NCBI RefSeq assembly: GCF_032670585.1
Contig: NZ_JAVQHL010000005.1
Coordinates: 8,615 to 72,614 of the forward strand
Source of the DNA: Ostreiculturibacter nitratireducens
Lineage (GTDB): Bacteria > Pseudomonadota > Alphaproteobacteria > Rhodobacterales > Rhodobacteraceae
Direction of reading: 5' to 3'
DNA: 64,000 nucleotides
Under the pieces are notes generated by a model, which was not told the DNA's origin, searched no databases, and was given only the letters and a program-made list of their open reading frames with translations. Positions 1-8,641 of this stretch are shown here, one piece after another; the stretch's first letter is position 1; every line of letters starts with the position of its first letter. The translations under genes were made by a program, and so were the position numbers.

Positions 1-216
1 TTCGATGGCCCGATGGTTGACGTGCTTCGGCAAGTCGCCGAGAGGACCCAGCAGGCGGGCAAGATCCCGGCGATAGACGCTCCTTCCGTCTCAATGATCC
101 CCCTGCTTTCTGAAATGGGCTACGCGCTCTTCACCATCGGATCTGATATCGGGTTCATCCAATCAGCAGGGCGAAGCCTGATCCGTGAAGTGCGGTCAAT
201 GCGGGCAGGAAAGTAA
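1..216 (+). CDS. HpcH/HpaI-type aldolase, C-terminal fragment (cut by window edge)
   Basis: The frame is open from base 1 (F-D-G-P-M-V-D) and ends at TAA 214-216, so only about the last 71 residues are present. The segment with KIPAIDAPS followed by GYALFTIGSDIGFIQSAG resembles the end of class II HpcH/HpaI aldolases, where a G-S-D phosphate-binding-like motif closes the barrel. These enzymes split 2-keto-3-deoxy sugar acids or related acids into pyruvate and an aldehyde. The next two genes, an aldehyde dehydrogenase and a sugar-acid-type dehydratase, would supply the other steps of such a pathway. The assignment rests on a short tail plus context; the true substrate cannot be read. The ATG at 13 is internal and not the real start. 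Confidence 0.65.
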   Translation, partial: FDGPMVDVLRQVAERTQQAGKIPAIDAPSVSMIPLLSEMGYALFTIGSDIGFIQSAGRSLIREVRSMRAGK

Positions 217-356
217 GATTCATAGAATTTGCGATCAGGGACAAGGGATTTGGCGGATGGGAGCACCGTTTGAACAGCAGCCGGCAAACTGCCGATATTC
301 GCTGTGCCGGGCCGAGCCGAAAATCTGGCGAAAAGCAATGGGCGGCATCTGAGGCA

Positions 357-1811
357 ATGAAATTCCAGCCCCCGGCCAGCCATTTCATCGACGGTGCGCA
401 TGTCGAGGACGCACGCGGCGCGACGATCGATGTGATCTATCCCGCGACGGGTGAAACCATCGCACGGCTTCACTCGGCAACGCCTGCAATCATCGAGAAG
501 GCACTGGCATCGTCGAAGACAGCGCAGAAATCTTGGGCTGCGATGAGCGGCGCTGAGCGCGGCCGGGTCCTGCGCCGCGCGGCTGACATAATGCGCGAGC
601 GCAACCGGGAACTCTCGGTCATCGAAACACATGATACCGGAAAGCCCATCCAGGAAACCACGATCGCCGACGCGGCGTCCGGGGCTGATGCGTTCGAGTA
701 CTTCGGAGGGATTGCGGCAAGCTTGACCGGGCAGCACATACCCCTGGCCGGTGGCGACTTTGCCTATACAATCCGCGAGCCGCTCGGCGTCTGTGTGGGC
801 ATTGGGGCCTGGAACTACCCCACCCAGATCGCTTGCTGGAAGGGCGCACCGGCGCTGGCGAGCGGCAATACCATGGTGTTCAAGCCATCGGAAACAACGC
901 CACTGTCAGCCCTGAAAGTCGCCGAAATCCTGATCGAGGCCGGCGCTCCGAAAGGGGCCTACAACGTCGTGCAGGGCTATGGTGATGTGGGCGCTGCGCT
1001 GGTTGCAGACCCCCGCGTGGCAAAAGTCTCGCTGACCGGTTCATTATCAACTGGGCGTCGGGTTTACGCGGCAGCGGCGGACGGCATGAAGCACGTCACC
1101 ATGGAGTTGGGTGGCAAGTCGCCCCTTATCGTGTTCGATGACGCCGACCTCGAGAATGCGGTCTCGGGCGCGATACTCGGCAACTTCTACTCTTCCGGTC
1201 AGGTCTGCTCGAACGGAACCCGTGTTTTCGTGCAGAATGGAATCAAGGCGGCCTTCCTGAAACGCCTCGCCGAGCGGCTTTCGAGGGTGAAGGTGGGCGA
1301 CCCTATGGATCCGGAGGTCAGCTTCGGACCAGTAGTCAGCGCGCGGCAGATGGAGATCGTACAAGGTTTCGTCGCCAAGGGTCTAGCCGAGGGAGCGCGG
1401 TTGATCCACGGCGGCGTACGTCTTGACCGGCCCGGCTATTACCTACAGCCGACAGTCTTCGCAGAAGTGACTGACGAGATGACAATAGCTCGTGAGGAAA
1501 TCTTTGGGCCGGTCATGTCGGTCCTCGATTTCGCTACCGAGGAGGAAGTGATGGCACGAGCCAACGCAACCGAGTTCGGCCTAGCAGCCGGCGTTTTCAC
1601 CCGGGATCTGATCCGCGCGCATCGTGTCGCCGCCGGGTTCGAGGCAGGCACCTGCTATGTCAACACCTACAATGTGGCTCCCGTCGAGGCCCCGTTCGGC
1701 GGATCGAAGATGTCTGGCATCGGACGAGAGAATTCGACGCTGGCACTCGACCACTACACCCAGATGAAGACCGTTTACGTTTCGATGACCGGTGCCCGGG
1801 CGCCGTACTGA
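357..1811 (+). CDS. betB: Betaine-aldehyde dehydrogenase-type NAD(P)-dependent aldehyde dehydrogenase (BetB family)
   Basis: A 484-residue aldehyde dehydrogenase. Visible landmarks in order are the cofactor-region GAWNYP and FKPSE motifs, the glutamate motif MELGGKSP, the catalytic-cysteine motif GQVCSNGTR, EEIFGP, and the C-terminal GGSKMSGIGREN. The SNGTRVFV and MKHVTMELGGK wording is close to BetB, which oxidises betaine aldehyde to glycine betaine. Neighbours are an HpaI-like aldolase 140 bp upstream and an IlvD/Edd dehydratase 33 bp downstream, so it may instead oxidise the aldehyde released by the aldolase. I chose ATG 357 because the BetB-like N-terminus (MKFQPPASHFIDG) begins there; the frame stays open upstream to an ATG at 270 that adds 29 unrelated-looking residues. 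Family is firm, substrate is not. Confidence 0.85.
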   Translation: MKFQPPASHFIDGAHVEDARGATIDVIYPATGETIARLHSATPAIIEKALASSKTAQKSWAAMSGAERGRVLRRAADIMRERNRELSVIETHDTGKPIQETTIADAASGADAFEYFGGIAASLTGQHIPLAGGDFAYTIREPLGVCVGIGAWNYPTQIACWKGAPALASGNTMVFKPSETTPLSALKVAEILIEAGAPKGAYNVVQGYGDVGAALVADPRVAKVSLTGSLSTGRRVYAAAADGMKHVTMELGGKSPLIVFDDADLENAVSGAILGNFYSSGQVCSNGTRVFVQNGIKAAFLKRLAERLSRVKVGDPMDPEVSFGPVVSARQMEIVQGFVAKGLAEGARLIHGGVRLDRPGYYLQPTVFAEVTDEMTIAREEIFGPVMSVLDFATEEEVMARANATEFGLAAGVFTRDLIRAHRVAAGFEAGTCYVNTYNVAPVEAPFGGSKMSGIGRENSTLALDHYTQMKTVYVSMTGARAPY

Positions 1812-1844
1812 TTTCGCGGCTTCGCGTCTATGGAAAGGCGAAAC

Positions 1845-3566
1845 ATGAGCAAGAAACGACTGCGCTCGCGCGAGTGGTACGAAGGTGCGAATGCCGATGC
1901 TTTCATGCATCGAAGCTGGATGCGCAACCTCGGCTTTCCCGCAGACATGTTCGATGGCCGTCCCGTCATCGGCATCTGCAACACCTGGTCCGAACTGGTG
2001 TCGTGCAATGGCCACCTCGACCGGCTTGCGGAATTCGTCAAGCGCGGTGTCTACGAGGCCGGCGGGCTCCCGATCGAATTCCACGTGACGCCGCTGCCCG
2101 AAGCCAACCTGCGGCCCAGTGCGATGCTTCTGCGAAACCTTGTCAGCATGGATGTCGAGGAAACCATTCGCGGCAATCCATTCGACGGCGTGGTGCTTCT
2201 GGCAGGCTGCGACAAGACCACCCCGGCCTTGCTGATGGGCGCCGCCAGCTGCGACTTGCCGACGATTCTTGTTTCGGGCGGCCCCATGTTGAGCGGAAAC
2301 GTCCGAGGCCAGACCGTCGGCTCAGGGACCAGTGTCTGGCGCTTGAGCGAGAGTGTTAAGGGTGGGCAGATCACTCTTGACGAGTTCATGGACGCCGAGG
2401 CCGGCCTCACGCGCTCGGTTGGCAGCTGCAACACCATGGGCACAGCTTCGACCATGGCTCTTCTTTCCGAAGCCATGGGCATCGCTCTGCCCGAGAACGG
2501 CGCCATACCGGCCGTAGATGGGCGGCGCTTCGCCTTGGGGCAACTTTCTGGGAGACGCATTGTCGAGCTGGTCCGCGAAGATCTGCCCCTTTCCACCTTC
2601 CTTAACCGGCGCTCGTTCGAGAACGCCGTGCGCGTGAATGCTGCGATTGGAGGCTCCACGAACGCGGTGATCCACCTACAGGCGATTGCGGGCCGGCTGG
2701 GTTTCGACTTCGCGCTCGATGACTGGGACTGCCTTGGTTCGGGCGTGCCCACACTGGTCGACGTGATGCCGACAGGAAGATTCCTGATGGAAGAGTTCTT
2801 CAATGCGGGCGGGCTACCCGCGCTACTCCGCACACTCTGCGAAAACGGAGTGATTGACGGTGACGCGCCAACCTGCAATGGGCGCACGATCCGCGAGAAC
2901 TGCTTGTCAGCGCAGAACTTCAACGAAGACGTTATCCGCCCACTGGACAATCCTGTCGTAAACGACGGCAGCATTGTCGTCTTGCGCGGTAATCTCGTGC
3001 CGGGAGGGGCCGTCCTGAAGCGTTGCGCGGCATCCCCGGCCTTGATGCAGCACCGCGGTCGCGTGGTCGTGTTCGACAGTCTGGAAGACTACGAGCGCCG
3101 GATCCTCGACCCCGAGCTCGAGATCGACGAGACCTGCATCATGGTGCTCCGGAATTGCGGTCCGAAGGGCTACCCCGGTATGCCCGAGGTTGGCAACATG
3201 GGCCTTCCGCCCAAGATACTGGCACGCGGCATCACCGATATGATCCGGATCTCAGACGCACGGATGAGCGGTACGGCTTATGGCACCATTCTGCTGCACG
3301 CAGCTCCCGAAGCCGCAGCAGGCGGACCGATCGGACTGGTGCAAACCGGCGATTTCATCGAGGTCGACGTGCAGAACCGGCGGCTAAGCCTTGATGTATC
3401 TGAGGACGAGCTGGAACGGCGGCGCCGCGTCACCACTCCGAAGCTGCCCGAGGTCAACGCTTTCCAGCGCGTCCACGTCGACCATGTACTTCAGGCTGAT
3501 CGCGGCTGCGACTTCGAGTTTCTCGTGGGACACCGGACCGCGGGCATACCAGCAAAGTCCCACTAG
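1845..3566 (+). CDS. IlvD/Edd family dehydratase (sugar-acid dehydratase, arabinonate dehydratase-like)
   Basis: A 573-residue Fe-S dehydratase. The three cysteine motifs expected of the IlvD/Edd family are present: GICNTWSE, LLAGCDKTTP and GSCNTMGTAS. The N-terminal LRSREWYEG and the overall length suit sugar-acid dehydratases (arabinonate, xylonate or fuconate type) that make 2-keto-3-deoxy acids, rather than IlvD of branched-chain synthesis. ATG 1845 is preferred over ATG 1830 because GGAAAGGCG lies just upstream and the family-like N-terminus starts at MSKKRLRS. With the aldolase and aldehyde dehydrogenase upstream it completes a plausible non-phosphorylative dehydratase-aldolase-dehydrogenase route. 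It is followed by a bidirectional terminator. Confidence 0.85.
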   Translation: MSKKRLRSREWYEGANADAFMHRSWMRNLGFPADMFDGRPVIGICNTWSELVSCNGHLDRLAEFVKRGVYEAGGLPIEFHVTPLPEANLRPSAMLLRNLVSMDVEETIRGNPFDGVVLLAGCDKTTPALLMGAASCDLPTILVSGGPMLSGNVRGQTVGSGTSVWRLSESVKGGQITLDEFMDAEAGLTRSVGSCNTMGTASTMALLSEAMGIALPENGAIPAVDGRRFALGQLSGRRIVELVREDLPLSTFLNRRSFENAVRVNAAIGGSTNAVIHLQAIAGRLGFDFALDDWDCLGSGVPTLVDVMPTGRFLMEEFFNAGGLPALLRTLCENGVIDGDAPTCNGRTIRENCLSAQNFNEDVIRPLDNPVVNDGSIVVLRGNLVPGGAVLKRCAASPALMQHRGRVVVFDSLEDYERRILDPELEIDETCIMVLRNCGPKGYPGMPEVGNMGLPPKILARGITDMIRISDARMSGTAYGTILLHAAPEAAAGGPIGLVQTGDFIEVDVQNRRLSLDVSEDELERRRRVTTPKLPEVNAFQRVHVDHVLQADRGCDFEFLVGHRTAGIPAKSH

Positions 3567-3696
3567 GCCATCGCCCGCACCCCTGAGCGTCAGGCTAGTC
3601 GAGACAAATGGACAAGCTCAGGCCCGTGAGCCCCGCGCCTGTTTCGGGCTGAACGCACATTCCTAACCGCCACCTGGATCGGGCCACCAAAAAATA

Positions 3697-3720
3697 GAGA
3701 GGCGCTATTCAGCGCCTCTC
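3697..3720. terminator. Bidirectional intrinsic terminator between convergent genes
   Basis: A perfect 10-bp stem GAGAGGCGCT / AGCGCCTCTC with a 4-base loop ATTC. On the plus strand it is followed by CTCGTTTT; on the minus strand it is followed by TATTTTTTGG. It therefore suits both the dehydratase gene ending at 3566 and the binding-protein gene ending at 3772. Confidence 0.85.
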
Positions 3721-3771
3721 CTCGTTTTGGGCGCGCGGGCGATGACAGCCCAGCGCGCCACTCCGTTCAGA

Positions 3772-5367
3772 TCACGCGAACCACCAGCGTTCGGTAATCC
3801 TGCCGCCGTCGAACGGCTGGTTGTTGGCGATCTTGCCGCCATTCACTACCTGGTCACTGGTCGCGATGATGAGGTTGGTAAACAGCGGAATAATCGCGCC
3901 CCCGTCATCGCGGAGAAGCCGCTGCATCTCACCGTACATTTCTCTTCGTTTTGAAGGATCGATCTCCGATCTCGCTTCGCGCAGCAGCATGTCGAAACGC
4001 TCGTTCTTCCAGTAGGTCTCATTCCAAGGCGCGCTGCCGTCATAGGTCAGCGAGAACACCCAATCTTCTGTGGGGCGACCCGACCAATAGCTGACGCACC
4101 AAGGTTTCTTCATCCAGATATCGTCCCAGTAGGCGTCGGCAGGAACCCGGTCCACCGTCAGGTTGATCCCTGCTTTTGCAGCCTGCTCCGAGTAAAGGAC
4201 GCAGGCGTCGACAGCACCAGAAAAGGCTGCGTCGGACACGCTGATCGTGACGTCCAGAGTGTCGTATCCCGCCTTTTTGAGGTGGAACTTCGCCTTGTCC
4301 GGGTCGTAGACGCGCTGCTCGATTGACGAATCGAAATAAGGGTTAGTCGGCGCGACGGGATGATCATTCCCAACCCGTCCGTGGCCGCGCAGGATCTTCT
4401 CCAGCAACTCCTCGCGATCGATCGCGTTCTTGAGGGCTAGGCGTACGTCCACGTTGTCAAATGGCGCAACGTTCACATGCATCGGCATTGTGTAATGGGT
4501 TGTGCTGGGCGTCTCGTGGATCGTAATGCCAGAAACCCGCGCAAGGAGGTCGATCGTATTCAGATCAACGCGATTGATCGCGTGGACTTCCCCGGTACGC
4601 AGCGCGGTCGTCCGCGCGGCGCTGTCATTGATGGCGATGAGTTCCACCGCATCGAAATGCCCCCGGCCCTGCTTCCAGTAGTTGGGGTTCCGGGTCAGCT
4701 TTGCAGAAACGCCCGGTTCGAAGCTCTCGAGAATATACGGACCGGTGCCTATTTTTGCCTGCCAGTCGAGCGTGCCATCGGCAGCTGCCGGCATGATTGC
4801 CGCGTTCCGGTCTAGGAAGAACCACGGGAAGTCCGCATTGCCCTGCACAAGGGTTATCGCGACGGTATGCGGGTCGACGATCCTGATGTCCTCGATGCTC
4901 TCCATCAGGTTCTTGATCGCAGATTTGCTCTGCTCACCCATGTGATGCCTGATGGAGGCGACCACATCCGTGGCATCGAGGCTCTTGCCGTTGTGGAACT
5001 CGACCCCCTTGCGCAGGTTGAAGAGCCACTCCCTTGCCCCGGGCTTGGCTTCCCAAGATTCGGCCAGTTCCCCGATTAGTTGCCCATCGGGCGTCACTTC
5101 GGTCAGGCAGTTGCAATAGCTGTAAAGAAGCACCTGCGAAAACTCGTTGGGGGCGAACGCCGGGTCGGTCGTATCCGTGGTCGAAGCATCCGCGAGGCCC
5201 AGCTTGAAAGTTCCGCCTCTCTTCGGGGTTGTCGCTCCCGCTGCTGTCGGAAAGAGCATCGGCGACGCGCCCGCAGCAACGCTCAGCAGTGCGGCACGCT
5301 CGAAGAATTGTCGGCGAGAGATGCGTCCTTGATTGAACAGCAGCTCTAGCTCATTGAGTTTAGACAT
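3772..5367 (-). CDS. ABC transporter substrate-binding protein, family 5 (peptide/opine/nickel type), Tat-exported
   Basis: A 531-residue periplasmic binding protein of the SBP_bac_5 family. Residues about 17-45 form a twin-arginine signal (SRRQFFERAALLSVAAGAS). After it come the family's typical opening KRGGTFKLGL, the WLFNLRKGVEFHNGK segment, and GTGPYILESFEPG with NPNYWKQG. Such proteins deliver oligopeptides, opines or related solutes to a membrane permease pair with two ATPases. None of those partners is adjacent: downstream lies a convergent catabolic gene, upstream lies phage debris. It is therefore an orphan binding protein here, possibly serving a transporter elsewhere or left from a disrupted operon. 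Substrate unknown. Confidence 0.85.
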   Translation of the reverse strand: MSKLNELELLFNQGRISRRQFFERAALLSVAAGASPMLFPTAAGATTPKRGGTFKLGLADASTTDTTDPAFAPNEFSQVLLYSYCNCLTEVTPDGQLIGELAESWEAKPGAREWLFNLRKGVEFHNGKSLDATDVVASIRHHMGEQSKSAIKNLMESIEDIRIVDPHTVAITLVQGNADFPWFFLDRNAAIMPAAADGTLDWQAKIGTGPYILESFEPGVSAKLTRNPNYWKQGRGHFDAVELIAINDSAARTTALRTGEVHAINRVDLNTIDLLARVSGITIHETPSTTHYTMPMHVNVAPFDNVDVRLALKNAIDREELLEKILRGHGRVGNDHPVAPTNPYFDSSIEQRVYDPDKAKFHLKKAGYDTLDVTISVSDAAFSGAVDACVLYSEQAAKAGINLTVDRVPADAYWDDIWMKKPWCVSYWSGRPTEDWVFSLTYDGSAPWNETYWKNERFDMLLREARSEIDPSKRREMYGEMQRLLRDDGGAIIPLFTNLIIATSDQVVNGGKIANNQPFDGGRITERWWFA

Positions 5368-5789
5368 CTATTTCTCCCTTCGTGATAGAGCTGCGCCACC
5401 TAAGACCTTCGCAGATGGCGATGTCTTGATCCTGTTTTCAGGACTTTCGCTTTCCCCGCGCCAAAAAGCCGCCACGACGCTTCGTGGGCCCCTGAGGCGC
5501 GTTGACGCCACAAGAAGTCGTAGTCATCCCATCACTCCATCAATCTCTTGGCGCGCCCAGATCGTACCGTTGCCCCGGCGCCGGAGCGTCTCTCTTTTTT
5601 CAAAAGAAGTGCTCTTTTTGGCCGCCGAGCGCATTGCCTCCGTTCCCAACCCGAGCGGCCTTCACTCTTGGTGCCTCATGCGGGTTAGGACCCTCGTGAC
5701 AACCCCGCTGGCCGACCTTGATGCCTCGCTTGCGCCTGACAGCAAGGCGTTGCTCTACATCCCCACGGCGGTGGCAGGGGACTTCCCGG
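5368..5789. other. Gene-free stretch upstream of the binding-protein gene
   Basis: About 420 bases without a convincing gene. It must hold the promoter of the minus-strand binding-protein gene starting at 5367. The plus strand stays open here and runs into the capsid fragment, but the encoded residues resemble nothing I recognise and codon use looks shadow-like. It probably marks the junction between the catabolic genes and the phage-derived patch. Confidence 0.4.
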
Positions 5790-6090
5790 CCGACCAGCTG
5801 GGCTCGCCGCCCGGTGACCCGGTGGGGGTGCTCTCGGATGCGATCTACGCCCTCAAGGCGCAGTACCGGGCGAACGGGCGGTGGCTGATGAACTCGACCA
5901 CGGCCAAGGTGATCGCCAAGTGGCGCGACGCAGACGGGCGGGCGCTCTGGCAGCCGGGCATGGCGCTGGGCCAGCCGGTGACGCTCCTGGGCTTCCCGGT
6001 GGAGCTGGACGAGGCGATGCCCGACATCGGGACCAACGCGCACCCGGTCCTGTTCGGTGACTTCTCGCGAGGCTACCTGATCGTGGATGC
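5790..6090 (+). pseudogene. Fragment of an HK97-type phage major capsid protein
   Basis: In the plus frame that contains GAT at 5837, the translation DAIYALKAQYRANGRW, then LMNSTTAK, LWQPGMALG, LLGFPVELDEAMPDI and FGDFSRGYLIVD matches the C-terminal half of HK97 gp5-like major capsid proteins. Similarity begins somewhere between 5790 and 5837 and stops abruptly after GAT 6086-6088. The usual last ~40 residues are missing and no N-terminal half or start is visible. The frame continues into unrelated sequence. It is a truncated prophage relic, convergent with the DUF5681 gene. Confidence 0.7.
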
Positions 6091-6169
6091 GGGCGGGCTT
6101 CCTCCTCAGGCACAACCGGTCCCCCCGCGCAACCACTGCGCATTCGCGCTCCCCCGTCCCGGCTCGCCT

Positions 6170-6880
6170 TCACGCCGGCAGCAACCGTTCGAGCCTGCGG
6201 AGCGCCTTTCGCACCGCTTCGATGCCCTTCTCGAGTTCCGCGACCTCCTCGGGATCACCCTCGGTCTCGAGCGCGGTCCTGAACTCCTCGATGCGCCCGA
6301 GCAGGAACTGGCGCAGCCGCAGCAGCCTGTCGAATTCGGCCTTCTCTTCCGGCGTCCAGGGCCCGACGAACTTAACGCTGTCCGCGCGCGGGTCGACCAC
6401 GACCTGGTCGGGATGCGGCACCGGCTCGGGCAGGTCGGTGATCCCGAGCGCCTCGCGGCGGCGGAGTTCCGCCTCCCAGTGGAGCTTGTAGCCGATCATC
6501 GTCTCGACCCAGCGCTCGTGGACGTGCCGGTCGGCGGCTTCGACCGACGCGACGAGCTCGGCAAACAGCCGTTGCGCGCGGTGCTGCCCCCTGGCGGCGT
6601 TGACCGCGATCGAGCGCATCACTGCCTGTGCCATCGGGATCATGACGGAGCGGTCACCGTCCCGGAGCGGGATCGTCCGGTAGGCCTCCTTGCGGATGAT
6701 CTCCTTCAGCCGCTCCCCGCGCAGGTCCCGCTGCCTGTTCTTCGCCCCCTTCGGGCGGCCGTTCGGGTTTCCGGACTGCCCGGGCTTGAACCGCGTCTCA
6801 ACGGGCGGCTTCGCGTAGCCGACCTCGTAGCCCGGCCGGGCCTTCAGCGCCTTCCCGAGTTTCCGGTCCCGCTTGCTCAT
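6170..6880 (-). CDS. DUF5681 domain-containing protein (phage-associated)
   Basis: A 236-residue protein. Its N-terminal part has the DUF5681 signature FKPGQSGNPNGRPKGAKN at about residues 30-48, a short basic Gly/Pro-rich motif common in phage-linked proteins. The rest is charged and helical, with a probable coiled coil near the C-terminus (EEFRTALETEGDPEEVAELEK is the start of it). ATG 6880 is chosen because it overlaps the stop of the upstream methyltransferase gene as ATGA (6877-6880), implying translational coupling. The frame runs open further upstream but only as a shadow of the methyltransferase gene. Role unknown; the family often sits near terminase and methylase genes in prophages. 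Confidence 0.75.
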   Translation of the reverse strand: MSKRDRKLGKALKARPGYEVGYAKPPVETRFKPGQSGNPNGRPKGAKNRQRDLRGERLKEIIRKEAYRTIPLRDGDRSVMIPMAQAVMRSIAVNAARGQHRAQRLFAELVASVEAADRHVHERWVETMIGYKLHWEAELRRREALGITDLPEPVPHPDQVVVDPRADSVKFVGPWTPEEKAEFDRLLRLRQFLLGRIEEFRTALETEGDPEEVAELEKGIEAVRKALRRLERLLPA

Positions 6881-8187
6881 TCCGTCGCCTCCTTCGCGTC
6901 GCGGCAGTCCCGGGGCCAGCCGCAGACGACCTGCACGGCCTCGTCCCCGGCATGGGCCTCCCAGCGGGCGAGGATCCGGTCGCAGTAGACCGGGTCGATC
7001 TCGCAGAGGTAGCCGCGCCGCCCGGTCTTTTCGGCCGCGATCAGCGTCGAGCCGGACCCGCCGAAGAGGTCGAGGACGATCTCGCCCCGCCCCGAGACGT
7101 CCCGGATCGCGTCCGCGATCATCTGCACCGGCTTCACCGTCGGATGCAGCGCGAGGTCCTCCATCCGCCCGGAGCGCAACGTGTTGACACCCCGGTATTC
7201 CCAGACGTTGGTCCGGTACCGCCCGTGCTGGCCGAGTTCGAACGTGTTCACATGCGGGGCCTCGCCCACCCTGAAGGCGAAGACCAGTTCGTGGCGCGAG
7301 CGGTAGAAGCTGCCCATGCCGCCGTTGTCCTTGACCCAGACGACGAGGTTCTTCAGTTCCGCGTAGACCTCCTTCCCCGCCGCCAGCATCTCGGCCAGAT
7401 GGCGCCAGTCCATGCACAGGAAGTGGATCGCGCCGTCGAGGCTCGCCTCCGCCATGTTCCGGAAGGCCGCCACGAGGAACTCGGTGAACTCCGCCTCCGT
7501 CATCTCGCCCGCGGCCATGGCGAACTCCCGGTGCCGGGTCCGGCCGGAGTTGCCGGCATGGCCCTCGATCGCCACGTTGTAGGGCGGGTCCGAGAACGCC
7601 ATCCGCGCCCGCTCGCCGTCCATGAGCAACGTGACAGCGTCCGGATCGCGGGCGTCGCCGCAGACGAGCCGGTGCCGGCCGAGTTGCCAGGCATCGCCCG
7701 GCCGGACCCGCCGCGGGGCATCGGTGACCGGGCGGTCATCCTCCGGGTCGCCCGGCTCCTCGGGCGCCCTGCCCTCGACCAGGCCGTCGATCTCGGCGAT
7801 CGAGAAGCCCGTGACGCCGAGATCGAAGTCGAGATCGAGCAGGGAGAGCGCCTCCAGCTCCTCCGCGAGCAGGTCCTCGTCCCAGCCGGCATTCAGCGCC
7901 AGCTTGTTGTCGGCAAGCACGTAGGCCCGCTTTTCCTCCGGCGTCATGTGTTCGAGCCGCACGCAGGGCACGGTCGCGAGCCCCAGCATCCTCGCGGCCT
8001 CGACGCGACCGTGGCCCGCGAGGATCCTGTTCTCCCGGTCGATCAGGACGGGGTTGGTGAAGCCGAAGGTCCGGATGCTCTCCGCGATCTGCCGCAGCTG
8101 CTTTTTCGAATGCGTCCGCGCGTTGGTCTTCCAGGGCTCGAGATCGCCCGGGGCGATCGGCTCGATGTTCAACGTGGTCGTTTTCAT
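6877..8187 (-). CDS. ParB-N domain / site-specific DNA methyltransferase fusion
   Basis: A 436-residue two-domain protein. Residues about 1-110 are a ParB/Srx-like domain with the motif ILAGHGRVEAA near residues 55-65. The C-terminal half is an N6-adenine/N4-cytosine DNA methyltransferase: motif IV DPPYNV lies near residue 200, before motif I DLFGGSGST near residue 385, the order of the beta class. A target-recognition region lies between them. Such fusions are common in prophages, where they methylate phage DNA or shield it from host restriction; no cognate restriction gene is visible. ATG 8187 (MKTTTLN) is the family-like start; an open extension to 8325 looks non-coding. It overlaps the DUF5681 gene by 4 bp. 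Confidence 0.85.
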   Translation of the reverse strand: MKTTTLNIEPIAPGDLEPWKTNARTHSKKQLRQIAESIRTFGFTNPVLIDRENRILAGHGRVEAARMLGLATVPCVRLEHMTPEEKRAYVLADNKLALNAGWDEDLLAEELEALSLLDLDFDLGVTGFSIAEIDGLVEGRAPEEPGDPEDDRPVTDAPRRVRPGDAWQLGRHRLVCGDARDPDAVTLLMDGERARMAFSDPPYNVAIEGHAGNSGRTRHREFAMAAGEMTEAEFTEFLVAAFRNMAEASLDGAIHFLCMDWRHLAEMLAAGKEVYAELKNLVVWVKDNGGMGSFYRSRHELVFAFRVGEAPHVNTFELGQHGRYRTNVWEYRGVNTLRSGRMEDLALHPTVKPVQMIADAIRDVSGRGEIVLDLFGGSGSTLIAAEKTGRRGYLCEIDPVYCDRILARWEAHAGDEAVQVVCGWPRDCRDAKEATE

Positions 8188-8641
8188 GTTCGTGTCCCCC
8201 GCCCGGGCACACCGCCGGGCGGCGCTGCGCGAGCCATTCGGTTTGCACCCTCGGGTGCAGTGATGATCGATGGATGCCGCTGTTGCGGGCTTCACGGACG
8301 CGTCCCGACCGGGGGGCCGCGGCACGAAGGCGGCGACGTGCCCTCTCGGGATGGTCCCTTCGGAACGCCCGGGATCAGGGTCAGGCCTCTTCGACGATCG
8401 CCTTACTTCGGGGTCCGGGTCCAGGCGGCAGCGCTCTTACGCGGAACCGCCTTCGGGAAGAACATAGCTGGAACAACGCTGGCTAATCAAGCTTCCCGCC
8501 ATTCCGACCGCCAGCGCCTTCCCGCCACTGGACTTCGCGCGTCGGACGAGCGTATCTGGCGCCATGCCCGGATCCCCCGCCGGGCTCTCTCCGGTACCGG
8601 GCGCCGGTCCTTCCACGGGCGCCGCCAGGAGGAGAGAAACC
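8188..8641. other. Divergent intergenic region of the phage-derived patch
   Basis: About 450 bases between the minus-strand methyltransferase and the plus-strand DUF2924 gene. It must carry both promoters. It contains a perfect palindrome (see 8244-8259) and a strong ribosome-binding site AGGAGGAGAGAAACC just before ATG 8642. Short open frames on both strands here do not resemble proteins I know. Confidence 0.4.
8244..8259. promoter_or_regulatory. Perfect palindrome, possible operator
   Basis: TGCACCC-TC-GGGTGCA, two perfect 7-base arms around a 2-base centre, about 57 bp upstream of the methyltransferase start in a divergent promoter region. It has the size of a dimeric repressor site. No repressor gene is visible beside it. 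Regulation is inferred only from symmetry and position. Confidence 0.4.

Noticed and set aside
5333..6988. Very long plus-strand open frame across 5333-6988
   Set aside because: Only the 5790-6090 portion resembles a known protein (capsid fragment). The rest is an antisense shadow of the DUF5681 gene plus unrelated sequence.
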